In this document: positions 44,760 through 52,851 of the stretch, in pieces
How the letters are laid out: each line of letters begins with the position of its first letter
Position numbering within the stretch: the first letter of the stretch is position 1
Assembly: GCF_004793635.1 (NCBI RefSeq)
Contig: NZ_SRXV01000003.1
Location: 62,001-126,000, forward strand
Origin: Marinicauda pacifica
Lineage (GTDB): Bacteria; Pseudomonadota; Alphaproteobacteria; Caulobacterales; Maricaulaceae
DNA length: 64,000 bases
Reading direction: 5' to 3'
Position numbers and translations under genes: made by a program
Notes under the pieces: generated by a model
Told to the model about the DNA's origin: nothing
The model's input: the letters and a program-made list of their open reading frames with translations, nothing else
The model's database searches: none

Positions 44760-45726
44760 CGCCGGGTCGAGATTTCTCCTTGGCGAGCGCGCGGTGATCA
44801 GCCGTGCGCTCTGTCATTTCGAACGCATGCCTGCCCCTCCCGGGGAGCGGGGTCCCCAGCAGGCTCGCGCGGCAATGCTGGCGGCCAAGGCGCGCTCACC
44901 GCTCCTAGATCCGCAATTTTTTCTCGACTGGGGCGAAGACGACATCGGCGTCTGGAGTTGGCCCCGGGGGGCGATTACCGGGCTGTCCGATTTCGAGGGC
45001 GAGTGCGTACCGGAAAGTATCTTCCACGCACCCGGCGTGGGTCCCCGTCTGGTCGAGGTTTCCGAGGGCTACGAAGGCGAAGTCTGGGAAGGCGGCCGTT
45101 TGCTCGCGACCCGGTGGTGGTCAGACCCGCCTACCGACGCGCAATGGCGCGACTTTCTGCGTGCTTCGCGCCAGGACCCCGATGCCGGATCCCCGGTCCC
45201 GCGCGCTGCCCCGATGCGCGCCGACCCGCCCGCTTCGCCGTGGATGGCGCGGCTGGTTTCTCTTCAGGCGCCGCGTCAGCGCGACATCACAGCAGCCGTA
45301 ATTGCGCTCCTGGCTGCGCCGATCGCCTATTTCGCGCTGCAATGGGCCGCGGTCACCTTCGAACAGGCCCGCCTGGCCGCAAAACTCGAAACGCTCAGCG
45401 AAGCAGCCGGGGAGATCACGGCAGCCCAGGGCGAAGCGCGTACAGCGCTGGATGAATTGCGCGACTACGAAGGCGCGCTTGACCGCCAGCACCCGATCGA
45501 GCTGCTGGCAGTTCTGACCGGCCTGTTGTCGGATGCCGGCGTGGACTTGCGCGAGTTCGCCATGCGCGGCGACGACCTCTCAGTTGCCCTGTTTGCCGAA
45601 GGGGAGTTCGCTCCCGCCGATCTGGTGCGCAGCCTGGAAGCCGATGATCTAATGTACGACGTGTTGGCTGAGCCCGGGCGTTTGCCCGGTGAGTGGCGCA
45701 TACAAGCACAGGTCGTCCAGCCATGA
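44680..45726 (+). CDS. gspL: Type II secretion inner-membrane protein GspL-like
   Basis: A 348-residue bitopic protein. A cytoplasmic part (residues 1-200), one transmembrane helix (about 203-222, AAVIALLAAPIAYFALQWAA), a coiled coil, and a periplasmic ferredoxin-like domain (LLAVLTGLLSDAGVDLREF onward) match GspL, which couples the GspE ATPase to the pseudopilus. The actin-like cytoplasmic domain is shorter than usual (GspL is often about 400). An 80-base overlap with gspK makes the start uncertain; a GTG near 44793 is the main alternative. Confidence 0.75.
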   Translation: MRNRLTPFPARPATQVLASGAVKRGGSAGSRFLLGERAVISRALCHFERMPAPPGERGPQQARAAMLAAKARSPLLDPQFFLDWGEDDIGVWSWPRGAITGLSDFEGECVPESIFHAPGVGPRLVEVSEGYEGEVWEGGRLLATRWWSDPPTDAQWRDFLRASRQDPDAGSPVPRAAPMRADPPASPWMARLVSLQAPRQRDITAAVIALLAAPIAYFALQWAAVTFEQARLAAKLETLSEAAGEITAAQGEARTALDELRDYEGALDRQHPIELLAVLTGLLSDAGVDLREFAMRGDDLSVALFAEGEFAPADLVRSLEADDLMYDVLAEPGRLPGEWRIQAQVVQP

Positions 45727-46319
45727 CTTCACTCGCCACCCGCTTCTCCGGCCTTAGCGAAACCCTGCGGCGTCAGGCCACGCCGCGCGCGCTGATAGGT
45801 CTCGGCGTGCTGGTGGCCATTGTCATGTTCTTTGCGCTCGATGGGCTTGGCTCCCACACGGCCCGGATCGCCAGCCAGGTCGACCAGATGCAGCGCGAAG
45901 TGCGGCTCTACGAGGCTGTTCTCGCGGATCCGGACTGGGTTGACCGGTCGGTAGAGGCCCGTGAGGCGCTGGAAGAGGCGCGTAGCGGCTTTTGGCAGGG
46001 TGACACATCCGGGATCATCGCCGCACAGTTGCAAGGCAGCGTGGAAACCGCAGCCCGGACTTCAGGAGTGCTTCAGCCGCGTGTCAGCGTGCTCAGCCCG
46101 CCCGCACCGCTCGGCGATGAGGCGGTCCTGTTCGAAATATCCGTATCCGCGCGCGATAATCGTGGGCAGTTCCTTGCCTTCTTCCAGGAGATCGCTCGCG
46201 GTCAGGGAACACTTATTCCCGTCGGCTTCAGCTGGAACCGGATAACCGGACAGCTCGAAATCCAGCTTGTCGCGCCTGGCGTCGTCCAGTCCTCTGCCCC
46301 CGGGGAGCCCCAGCCATGA
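45723..46319 (+). CDS. gspM: Type II secretion protein GspM-like
   Basis: A 198-residue membrane protein with a short cytoplasmic start, one helix (ALIGLGVLVAIVMFFALDGL), a helical hairpin (QVDQMQREVRLYEAVLA) and a small periplasmic domain (LFEISVSARDNRGQFLAFFQ). This is the GspM/PilO-like layout. It binds GspL in known systems. The ATG overlaps the gspL stop as ATGA and its own stop overlaps the next start as ATGA. Confidence 0.78.
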   Translation: MTSLATRFSGLSETLRRQATPRALIGLGVLVAIVMFFALDGLGSHTARIASQVDQMQREVRLYEAVLADPDWVDRSVEAREALEEARSGFWQGDTSGIIAAQLQGSVETAARTSGVLQPRVSVLSPPAPLGDEAVLFEISVSARDNRGQFLAFFQEIARGQGTLIPVGFSWNRITGQLEIQLVAPGVVQSSAPGEPQP

Positions 46320-46807
46320 CGTCAGGAGCTCGCCTGCTCGCGGCGCTCGCCGTCCTGATACTCGCCGGACTGGCCGGGCTGGCATCGGGATTTCAAGGGG
46401 CAAATCCAACACCAGTGGCTGGTCTGGGCAGTTGGCAACGAGTCGAGCCGCCCAGCGCCACCAATATCGATCGCTTCGCACGCCAGATTACCTCGAGCGG
46501 CCTGTTTCCGCTGGCTGGCCTGCGAGAACCCGATGCCCAAACCGATGGTCAGATCAGCACGGCAGAGGATCTGGCGCGTGCCATAGCATCGCCCGACTTG
46601 TCGGCCATGGTTTTGCGAGATGAAGCGTGGACGCTTTTTCTGTACGCTTCTTCCGGGACCGAGGCCGAACGCAAGCGCGTAGGGGATGTGCTGGCGGACG
46701 GGTGGCAGATTTCCGAGATAGGACCAACGCACGTTACCCTGCAGCGCGATGGGACAACGCGGCGGCTTGATGCCTTTTCGCGAGTGGAGGACGACGGGGA
46801 TGATTAA
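46316..46807 (+). CDS. GspC/GspN-like (XpsN-type) inner-membrane secretin-contact protein
   Basis: A 163-residue protein with one N-terminal helix (LLAALAVLILAGLAGLASG) and a C-terminal homology-region-like beta domain (WQISEIGPTHVTLQRDGTTR) seen in GspC, XpsN and PilP. These proteins link the inner-membrane platform to the secretin. Position between gspM and gspD matches the Xanthomonas xps order L-M-N-D. It overlaps gspD by 8 bases. The family call rests on layout and position more than strong motif identity. Confidence 0.68.
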   Translation: MTSGARLLAALAVLILAGLAGLASGFQGANPTPVAGLGSWQRVEPPSATNIDRFARQITSSGLFPLAGLREPDAQTDGQISTAEDLARAIASPDLSAMVLRDEAWTLFLYASSGTEAERKRVGDVLADGWQISEIGPTHVTLQRDGTTRRLDAFSRVEDDGDD

Positions 46808-48938
46808 GGCAAGCCGATACGCGGCAGCGGCCATTGCGATACTGGCAACCGGCTGCACGACCCAGTCCGGGCAGGGCACAGGCGCAGAATGGCTTCAGCT
46901 TGGCGAGGCGTTGACGCGCCCGGGCACTGCCACGCCCCCGACGGATGACCGGTTGATGGAGGACGAGGCGAGTCCGGAGCGCGAAGGCCGGGTTGAGCGC
47001 CGGGTCGTGCCTTACATCAACCCAGGTTCCCAAACCCCGCTGCCGGGTGGAGAGTCGCCGGAGCTGCCGACGGGCACGGTCAACGTGACGCTGCCGCCCC
47101 AGCCCCTGCCGAGCTTCATCAATACGGTCTTCGGGGAAATTCTGGAGCAGCCTTTCTCGATGGGGCCATCGGTCGCCGAGAACCAGGCGCTGATCTCGCT
47201 GCGCAGCGTGCGCGAGATGGAGGCGGCCACCTTTCTCAGCCTCGTTGAAGAGGCGCTCAAGGATTACGGCGTTGGCGTCATCTACGAGGATGGCCTCTAC
47301 CGCCTAGTAGAAGTCAGCGAACTGCGAGCGCGCATGCCTCGCTTCGTCAATGCGCGCGCACGCGCTGAGGTGCCGAGCGGCCTGCGCCCGGTCATTCAAT
47401 TCGTTCAGCTTACCGCGATCAATGCGGGTGATATGCAGACCATTCTGGAGCAGGCATTCCCCGACCGCTCACAGCTGACGATCCGGTCTACGCCTCTCAC
47501 CAACTCTCTGGTGATCAGCGGGCTTGCGGACGACGTGAATGCCGCCATGGCGATCGTTGACGAGATGGACGAGCTGCGCCAGGCAGGCCGCCAGGTGATC
47601 ACCTATTCTCCCACCAGTTGGGAAGCCTCGGAGCTCGCGCAGAGCATCCAGGAAATTCTGACGCTGGAAGGCTTCAGCATCGGCGTTGGTGTTTCAGCCC
47701 CCCGAGCACTTACCCTTCTGCCGCTGGACTTTACCAACCAGCTGATGATCTTCGCGCCGGAACGCAGCCAGGCGACCTATGTGCTGTCCCTGGCCCAGCA
47801 GCTGGACCGGGAAGCCTATCGGGGTGAGGCCCAGGCGGCCCACGTCTACGACGTCCAGAACGCTGAGGCCGAGACGCTGGCCGGAATTGTGTCTGCGGTG
47901 GTTTCCGGGCGCGGCAACGCAGGCTCCGCAGGCGCGGCGGCCGAAGGCGGAGGCGAAGACGGTCAAGCGGCTTCAGGCCCTGCCAATACCGGCGATCTGA
48001 CGGTCGACCAGGAAGGCAATCGCATCATCTTCTATGGGACATATGAAGAGTACGACGCGATCGAGAGCCTTCTGCGGCGCCTCGACACGCCCATTCCCGA
48101 AGTGCTGATCGAGGTCACGATCGCCGAGGTCACTCTGACGGACGGGTCCAGCTACGGACTCGATATCGTGTTCGATTCAGAGATCGCGCCGGGCTTTGCC
48201 GCCACTCTCAATTCGAGCGGCGGGTTTTCCGCAGTGGTCGATACCGGCCAGGTCACGATTGACGGTCAGGCATCGGCGGACAACAACCAGATCAACGTGC
48301 TGTCTACACCGCGGGTCGTGACCCGGTCGGGCGCCACGGCCTCGGTCCAGGTGGGCAACGAGGTGCCGATCATCACAACCCAGCGCGCCTCTGACTCTCA
48401 GAGCGGCGGAACGACCGACTTCCTGCAGCAAGTCCAGTACCGTTCCACCGGTATTCTCTTAAGCGTCGAGCCGCGGGTGTACAGTGGCAACAGGATCGAT
48501 CTGACGATCAGCCAGGAGCTTAGTGCGGCCCAGCCTAACGAAAGCTCCGAGATTTCGAGCCCGATCATTTCCAACCGCTCGCTGGTCTCGCAGCTATCCC
48601 TGCAGGATGGCCAGACTGCGGTGCTGGGCGGCTTGATCGAGAACCGCTTCACGCGCAACAACACCGGAATCCCTTTCCTGAAGGACGTACCTATCCTGGG
48701 CGCGCCGTTCCGCAACGAGGCTCTGACCTCGACCCGGACGATGCTGGTCGTCCTCGTGACCCCGTTCATCCTGGATTCGCGGGATGATCGCCAACAGGTT
48801 GTGGATGCCCTGGTCGGTGCCCTCAACTATAATTTCGGCAATATGCAAGGTCGCGGACGGACTTTGACCCCGCCGAGCGAACCGCTGGAGATTCGGCCGG
48901 CAGGCGGAGCGAACTATCTTCAGGATCCTGACTCCTGA
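46800..48938 (+). CDS. gspD: Type II secretion secretin GspD, lipoprotein form
   Basis: Outer-membrane channel of the T2SS. It has 712 residues. The signal ends in a lipobox ILATGC (Cys19), so this is a self-anchoring liposecretin. N0 (VTLPPQPLPSFINTVFGEIL) and N1-N3 domains (FVQLTAINAGDMQTILEQAF, VYDVQNAEAETLAGIVSAVV with a Gly/Ala/Glu-rich N3 insert) precede the secretin core: IPEVLIEVTIAEVTL, VGNEVPIITTQ, LQDGQTAVLGGLIENRF, PFLKDVPILGAPFRN, TRTMLVVLVTPFIL. Start is the ATG overlapping the upstream gene; no pilotin gene is seen. Confidence 0.95.
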   Translation: MIKASRYAAAAIAILATGCTTQSGQGTGAEWLQLGEALTRPGTATPPTDDRLMEDEASPEREGRVERRVVPYINPGSQTPLPGGESPELPTGTVNVTLPPQPLPSFINTVFGEILEQPFSMGPSVAENQALISLRSVREMEAATFLSLVEEALKDYGVGVIYEDGLYRLVEVSELRARMPRFVNARARAEVPSGLRPVIQFVQLTAINAGDMQTILEQAFPDRSQLTIRSTPLTNSLVISGLADDVNAAMAIVDEMDELRQAGRQVITYSPTSWEASELAQSIQEILTLEGFSIGVGVSAPRALTLLPLDFTNQLMIFAPERSQATYVLSLAQQLDREAYRGEAQAAHVYDVQNAEAETLAGIVSAVVSGRGNAGSAGAAAEGGGEDGQAASGPANTGDLTVDQEGNRIIFYGTYEEYDAIESLLRRLDTPIPEVLIEVTIAEVTLTDGSSYGLDIVFDSEIAPGFAATLNSSGGFSAVVDTGQVTIDGQASADNNQINVLSTPRVVTRSGATASVQVGNEVPIITTQRASDSQSGGTTDFLQQVQYRSTGILLSVEPRVYSGNRIDLTISQELSAAQPNESSEISSPIISNRSLVSQLSLQDGQTAVLGGLIENRFTRNNTGIPFLKDVPILGAPFRNEALTSTRTMLVVLVTPFILDSRDDRQQVVDALVGALNYNFGNMQGRGRTLTPPSEPLEIRPAGGANYLQDPDS

Positions 48939-48940
48939 GC

Positions 48941-49570
48941 TTGAGCGGTTCTGCAGCCATCCTCCCGGTAGGCGTGTCGATTCTGGCTGTAGCCGGAAGC
49001 ACTTACCTTCTCAGCTGGTCGATGGCGCGGGATGGCGCGGAGGGTCTTCTGGCAGCGTTTGGGGCGCTGGCGGCGGGGTTGACGCTCTGGGCCGGTCTGG
49101 TTCTGCTGGAGTTCGAGATTCTAGCGGCGACCTGCCTGGCAATTGCAGGCCTGGCAGGGCTGGGCGCCAGTCGCAGCGACCTTGCACGCGGGACGATTCC
49201 GGACATGGCGAGCCTTTTGATCGGCTTCAGCGGGCTGGTTTTTGGGCTGGCGTCGCCGCTCGGCGCGAAATGGGGATTGATTGACGCCGCGCTGGGCGTT
49301 GTCCTCGCTGCGGGAGTCCTTTGGCTGGCCGGCCGGTTCGTGAAGATGCGCCGCGGGCAGGCAGGGCTGGGCGGAGGCGACCTGCCCTTTGCGGCTGCCT
49401 GTGCAACATGGACCGGGCTCTCCGCGACAGGTCCGGCCCTGCTGCTTGCTGTCGTGCTGACCGCTGCCTATGGTCTGAGCGGACGCGGGCGGACCGCGCG
49501 CGGGATCGCCTTTGCCCCCGGCCTGTTCGGGGGATTTCTGGTCATGACGGTTGCGGGATTGATCCGATGA
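48941..49570 (+). CDS. gspO: Prepilin peptidase GspO-like (A24, catalytic domain only)
   Basis: A 209-residue polytopic aspartic protease that would cleave pseudopilin leaders. Both A24 catalytic signatures are present: Asp80 in SRSDLARGTIPD and Asp147 in GLGGGDLPFA (GxGD motif). Six or so helices are predicted. The N-terminal cytoplasmic methylation domain with zinc CxxC pairs, found in full-length PilD/GspO, is absent. The start appears to be TTG two bases after gspD; another start slightly downstream (GTG) is possible. It overlaps gspI as ATGA. Confidence 0.86.
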   Translation: MSGSAAILPVGVSILAVAGSTYLLSWSMARDGAEGLLAAFGALAAGLTLWAGLVLLEFEILAATCLAIAGLAGLGASRSDLARGTIPDMASLLIGFSGLVFGLASPLGAKWGLIDAALGVVLAAGVLWLAGRFVKMRRGQAGLGGGDLPFAAACATWTGLSATGPALLLAVVLTAAYGLSGRGRTARGIAFAPGLFGGFLVMTVAGLIR

Positions 49571-49986
49571 ACCGGTTGCTATCGCACCATGAAGGCTTCT
49601 CTATCCTAGAAGCGCTTGTCGCTATAGCCGTGCTGGCTGCCACTCTTTTACCGCTCTATCACATGCAATCGACACTCGCGGACGCTGCCTACCGGGCCGA
49701 AGGCCTGCGCGCGGCGATCGAGGCAGAATCCAACGCGCTCGCCTACCTCCAGCTCCTCGATCCGCTAGAGGAACCGGACGGCGAAACCGAGATCGGCGGC
49801 TGGACGCTGAGCTGGACCTCTCAGCTTCTGGCCAACGAGGAGAATGCCGACGGGTATATGGGCGGCCGCCTCTATTCGGTCTGGCTCTATGAGGTGGATG
49901 CCACGCTGAGCCGGGGCAGCCGCGAGCGCGAGCTTACCGTTCGGCGTCTGGTCTGGCGGAGAACCGGAAACCCGCTTCCCTTCTAG
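49567..49986 (+). CDS. gspI: Type II secretion minor pseudopilin GspI-like
   Basis: A 139-residue prepilin with a short leader and EGFSILEALVAIAVLAATLLPLY, giving cleavage before Phe with Glu at +5. Length and the C-terminal pattern (WTLSWTSQLL, LTVRRLVWR) fit GspI. The 3' end overlaps convergent gspH by 53 bases, so the final 17 codons are antisense to gspH. Confidence 0.85.
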   Translation: MNRLLSHHEGFSILEALVAIAVLAATLLPLYHMQSTLADAAYRAEGLRAAIEAESNALAYLQLLDPLEEPDGETEIGGWTLSWTSQLLANEENADGYMGGRLYSVWLYEVDATLSRGSRERELTVRRLVWRRTGNPLPF

Positions 49987-50371
49987 GCGTGCCACCGCTT
50001 TCGATGAAGCATCGCCCGGCCTCCAGGACGAGCGGGCGCACCCGGCCCGCCGGGGAGGTGAGCGAGGCCGGCCCGCCGGGGCAGTAGCCGTTTGCGCGGA
50101 AGGAGATCGCCTCGTCGAGTTCGATCGCCCATCCGGCCGGAAGCGCCTCGTTGAGAGTCTGCGAAATCGAGGCCTGGGAGAAGTCGGTCGCCTCCAGCAC
50201 GGCCCGGGTCCGCAACTCGATCAGATGGCTTTGCAGATCGGTCGCGACCGAGTGGGCGCGATAGCGGTCCACCATGTTGCCGACCAGCGGGACGCTGATC
50301 GTTGCGGCGACGGCCAGGATGGCGAGCACCACCAGGATTTCGAGAAGCGAATAGCCGCGCTGGCCGCGCAT
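49934..50371 (-). CDS. gspH: Type II secretion minor pseudopilin GspH-like
   Basis: A 145-residue prepilin: QRGYSLLEILVVLAILAVAATISVP with Gly/Tyr cleavage and Glu at +5, then a body with one Cys pair (GYCPGG and GRCFIES) likely to form a disulfide. Fits GspH. Its ATG overlaps the gspG stop by one base. The 3' end runs 53 bases into convergent gspI. Confidence 0.85.
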   Translation of the reverse strand: MRGQRGYSLLEILVVLAILAVAATISVPLVGNMVDRYRAHSVATDLQSHLIELRTRAVLEATDFSQASISQTLNEALPAGWAIELDEAISFRANGYCPGGPASLTSPAGRVRPLVLEAGRCFIESGGTPRREAGFRFSARPDAER

Positions 50372-50838
50372 CAGCTGCTGGGCGTCCGTCCGATATCGGC
50401 ATCGAGCCCGCTGCCGCCCTCTTCATTGTCGGCGCCATAGGAATAGACGCGCGCCCGGCCGCTGGAGTTGGCCGGCGCCTCGTAGCGGTAGGTATTGCCC
50501 CACGGATCGGCCGGAACCGCCTCGTCGATATAGGGTCCGGCCCAGCGGCCCTCGACCGCGTCGCTCGGCCGCGTCAGCAGGGCGAGGCCCTCCTCCTCGG
50601 TCGGATAGCGCCCGATATCCAGGCGCATCGTGTCGAGCGAGGTTTCGATCATGCGGATCTGCGTCTCGGCAGCCGTCACCCGCGAGCGGTCGAGCTGACC
50701 GAAGAGGCGCGGCGCCACGAGTGTGGCCAGCACGGCAATGATCGCGACCGCCACCAGGATTTCCATCAGCGAATATCCCGGGCGATGAACGCGCAGCCGG
50801 GCGGCAAAACGCTGCAGGGCAAGTTTCAACTGGGTCAT
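50371..50838 (-). CDS. gspG: Type II secretion major pseudopilin GspG
   Basis: The main pseudopilus subunit, 155 residues. The prepilin motif is PGYSLMEILVAVAIIAVLATLVAPRL; the body has the diagnostic GspG segments LDTMRLDIGRYPTEEEGLALL and DPWGNTYRYEAP near the Ca-binding C-terminus, ending in GADNEEGG-type acidic loop. The leader before the cleavage site is long (about 22 residues). I chose the ATG at MTQLKLAL; a TTG three codons earlier is open. GspG-GspH are coupled. Confidence 0.93.
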   Translation of the reverse strand: MTQLKLALQRFAARLRVHRPGYSLMEILVAVAIIAVLATLVAPRLFGQLDRSRVTAAETQIRMIETSLDTMRLDIGRYPTEEEGLALLTRPSDAVEGRWAGPYIDEAVPADPWGNTYRYEAPANSSGRARVYSYGADNEEGGSGLDADIGRTPSS

Positions 50839-50940
50839 GATGTCCAACCGGGTCTTGGGAGACTTTCATTTACCAGCTAAGCAGCAGGAAGAAAACACGC
50901 GGGTCCATCTGAACCCGCCTCTCAAACGGGAGAAGCGAGA

Positions 50941-51666
50941 ATGCGAAGCCTTTCCATTGAAGACGCCGAGACTCTGGAGCCTGGAGACGACCATTACCGC
51001 GCCTATGTGGGGCCGCCCGGCCGGTTCGGGCTTCTCACCCAATTGCAACTCGGACTCCTCTTTGCCCTCGGGCTGGAGGAAACCGATACGGTCCTCGACT
51101 TCGGGTGCGGGTCGCTGCGTCTAGGACGCTCCCTCATCCCCTATCTGCGCCCTGGATGCTATTTCGGTCTCGATCCCAATCTCTGGCTGATCGATGACGG
51201 GCTCGCGCACGAAACAGGTGAGGCGATCAGGGCGGTGAAGCAGCCGCGCTTCTCTGGCGATGCAAACTTTGATTGCACTGTGTTCGATACCCGCTTCGAT
51301 TTCATCATGGCCCAGTCGGTCATTACCCATGCCGGGCCGGCCCAGACGGCGGCGCTGATCGAGAGCGCCTCCAAATCTCTGAAACAGGACGGTGTGCTGG
51401 CTCTGAGCTATATTCGAGGCGAGGAGTCCACCCCCCTGCCCGGTGCCGACTGGACCTATCCGCACAATGTCGCGTATCCGCCCGCCTGGCTTGAAGAGAC
51501 CGCACGTCAGCACGGCCTTGTCTGGCGGGACATTTCCTGGTTCCACCCCGGCGCGCAGTGGGCGCTTCTGGTGCGCGACGAAACCCGCCTTCCCGACGAC
51601 GCGACGATGGGATTGCACGGACGGCCGACGCCGCGCTGGCGCGCCGGTCAGAGTGCGACGTCGTAG
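50941..51666 (+). CDS. Class I SAM-dependent methyltransferase (T2SS-embedded copy 1)
   Basis: A 241-residue methyltransferase of unknown substrate. Motif I VLDFGCGSLRLGRSLIPYL (near residue 50), acidic YFGLDPN, motif IV FDFIMAQSVITH and LKQDGVLALSYI. It is paralogous to the second methyltransferase in this locus: they share GCGSLR-x-G, a Y-x-G-x-D segment and AQSVxTH. It lies on the strand opposite its neighbours gspG and gspF; its end overlaps the gspF end by 19 bases. GGGAG precedes the ATG by 9 bases. No membrane segment or signal peptide. Confidence 0.85.
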   Translation: MRSLSIEDAETLEPGDDHYRAYVGPPGRFGLLTQLQLGLLFALGLEETDTVLDFGCGSLRLGRSLIPYLRPGCYFGLDPNLWLIDDGLAHETGEAIRAVKQPRFSGDANFDCTVFDTRFDFIMAQSVITHAGPAQTAALIESASKSLKQDGVLALSYIRGEESTPLPGADWTYPHNVAYPPAWLEETARQHGLVWRDISWFHPGAQWALLVRDETRLPDDATMGLHGRPTPRWRAGQSATS

Positions 51667-52847
51667 AGGCTGGTCATCGCCAGGACCAGGCTGACCACCA
51701 CCAGGCCCACCACCGAGGCGATGAAGAGCACGGCCATCGGTTCGGCCAGGGCCGTAAGGCGCTTGGCCCGGTTGCGCGCTTCTTCCTCGTGCAGGTCGGC
51801 CAGGAAGGCGAGCATCTCGTCGAGGCTGGCCGAGGCGCGCCCGGTCCGCACCAGGTTGATCGTCATGGCGTCGAAATCGGTGTGGGCGCGCAGGGCGACG
51901 TCGATGGCTTCCCCGGCGCGGATGGCCCGGCGGGCCTCGGCCAGGCCCTGGCGGCGGCGCGGCGACTGCAAGGAGCCCTCGGCCAGGATCAGCGCCTCCA
52001 GCAGGGGCGCGCCGCCCGACAGGGCGGTGGCGCATGTGCGCGCCCAGCGCGCGATCTCGGCCGAGCGCAGGAAGCTGCCGACAACGGGCAGCCCGTAGAG
52101 CGCCCGCCCGACCGCCGCCCGGCTCTTGCGGCTGCGCAGGAGGAAGACGATGCCGCCCACGATCGCGAGCAGGATGACAAGGGTGACGGGCAGATTCTCG
52201 CGCATGGTCACGCCGAGCCCGATCACGATGCGCGACAGGGCCGGAAGGGCCGTGCGGTCATCGCCGATCAGCGCGGCAAAGCGCGGCACGATGAACAGGA
52301 ACATGAACACCACGGCCACGCCGCCCGCGACGGCGAGAAAGGCGGGATAGGCCAGCGCGTTGCGGATTTCCGCCGCGCTTTTCAGCTCGTGCTCCATCTG
52401 GGTGGCAATGTCGGACAGCGCCTTGGGCACCTGGCCGGTCGCCTCGCCCAGCTCGATCAGGCGCGGCGCATAATCGGGCAGCACGTCCATATGCGTCTTC
52501 ATCGCGACCGACAGCCGGCTGCCCGCCCTCAGATCGCGGCGAACGCCGTCGGCCTCCAGGGCGAGGTCCCGGCACGGCTCCTCGGAGGACACGGTCTCGA
52601 ATGCATCGAGCAGGGGCGCGCCCGCGCGCAGGAGCACGGCGAGCTGGCGGATGAAGCGGTGACGGTCGGCCGGGCGCGCCTTCTTGCGCGCGAATTTCCG
52701 GCTGGCCGGCGTCTCCAGCGTCAGGCGGAAGGGCGCGATGGACTGGGATTCCAGCTGGCGCAGCGCATCGGTCTCGTCGGCCGCCGTGATGCGGCCCTCG
52801 ACGGTCGCCCCTTCGGCGTTCAGCCCGCGATAGACGAAGCCGGCCAT
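51648..52847 (-). CDS. gspF: Type II secretion inner-membrane platform protein GspF
   Basis: A polytopic protein of 399 residues at the base of the pseudopilus. The start FVYRGLNAEGATVEGRITAAD is typical; two T2SSF domains each have a cytoplasmic helical bundle (FIRQLAVLLRAGAPLLDAFE and WARTCATALSGGAPLLEALI) followed by hydrophobic helices; LIELGEATGQVPKALSDIA and LVRTGRASASLDEMLAFLA are the paired repeats. It follows the methyltransferase by 4 bases in the gspE - methyltransferase - gspF run. Confidence 0.95.
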   Translation of the reverse strand: MAGFVYRGLNAEGATVEGRITAADETDALRQLESQSIAPFRLTLETPASRKFARKKARPADRHRFIRQLAVLLRAGAPLLDAFETVSSEEPCRDLALEADGVRRDLRAGSRLSVAMKTHMDVLPDYAPRLIELGEATGQVPKALSDIATQMEHELKSAAEIRNALAYPAFLAVAGGVAVVFMFLFIVPRFAALIGDDRTALPALSRIVIGLGVTMRENLPVTLVILLAIVGGIVFLLRSRKSRAAVGRALYGLPVVGSFLRSAEIARWARTCATALSGGAPLLEALILAEGSLQSPRRRQGLAEARRAIRAGEAIDVALRAHTDFDAMTINLVRTGRASASLDEMLAFLADLHEEEARNRAKRLTALAEPMAVLFIASVVGLVVVSLVLAMTSLYDVAL

Positions 52848-52851
52848 GAAG

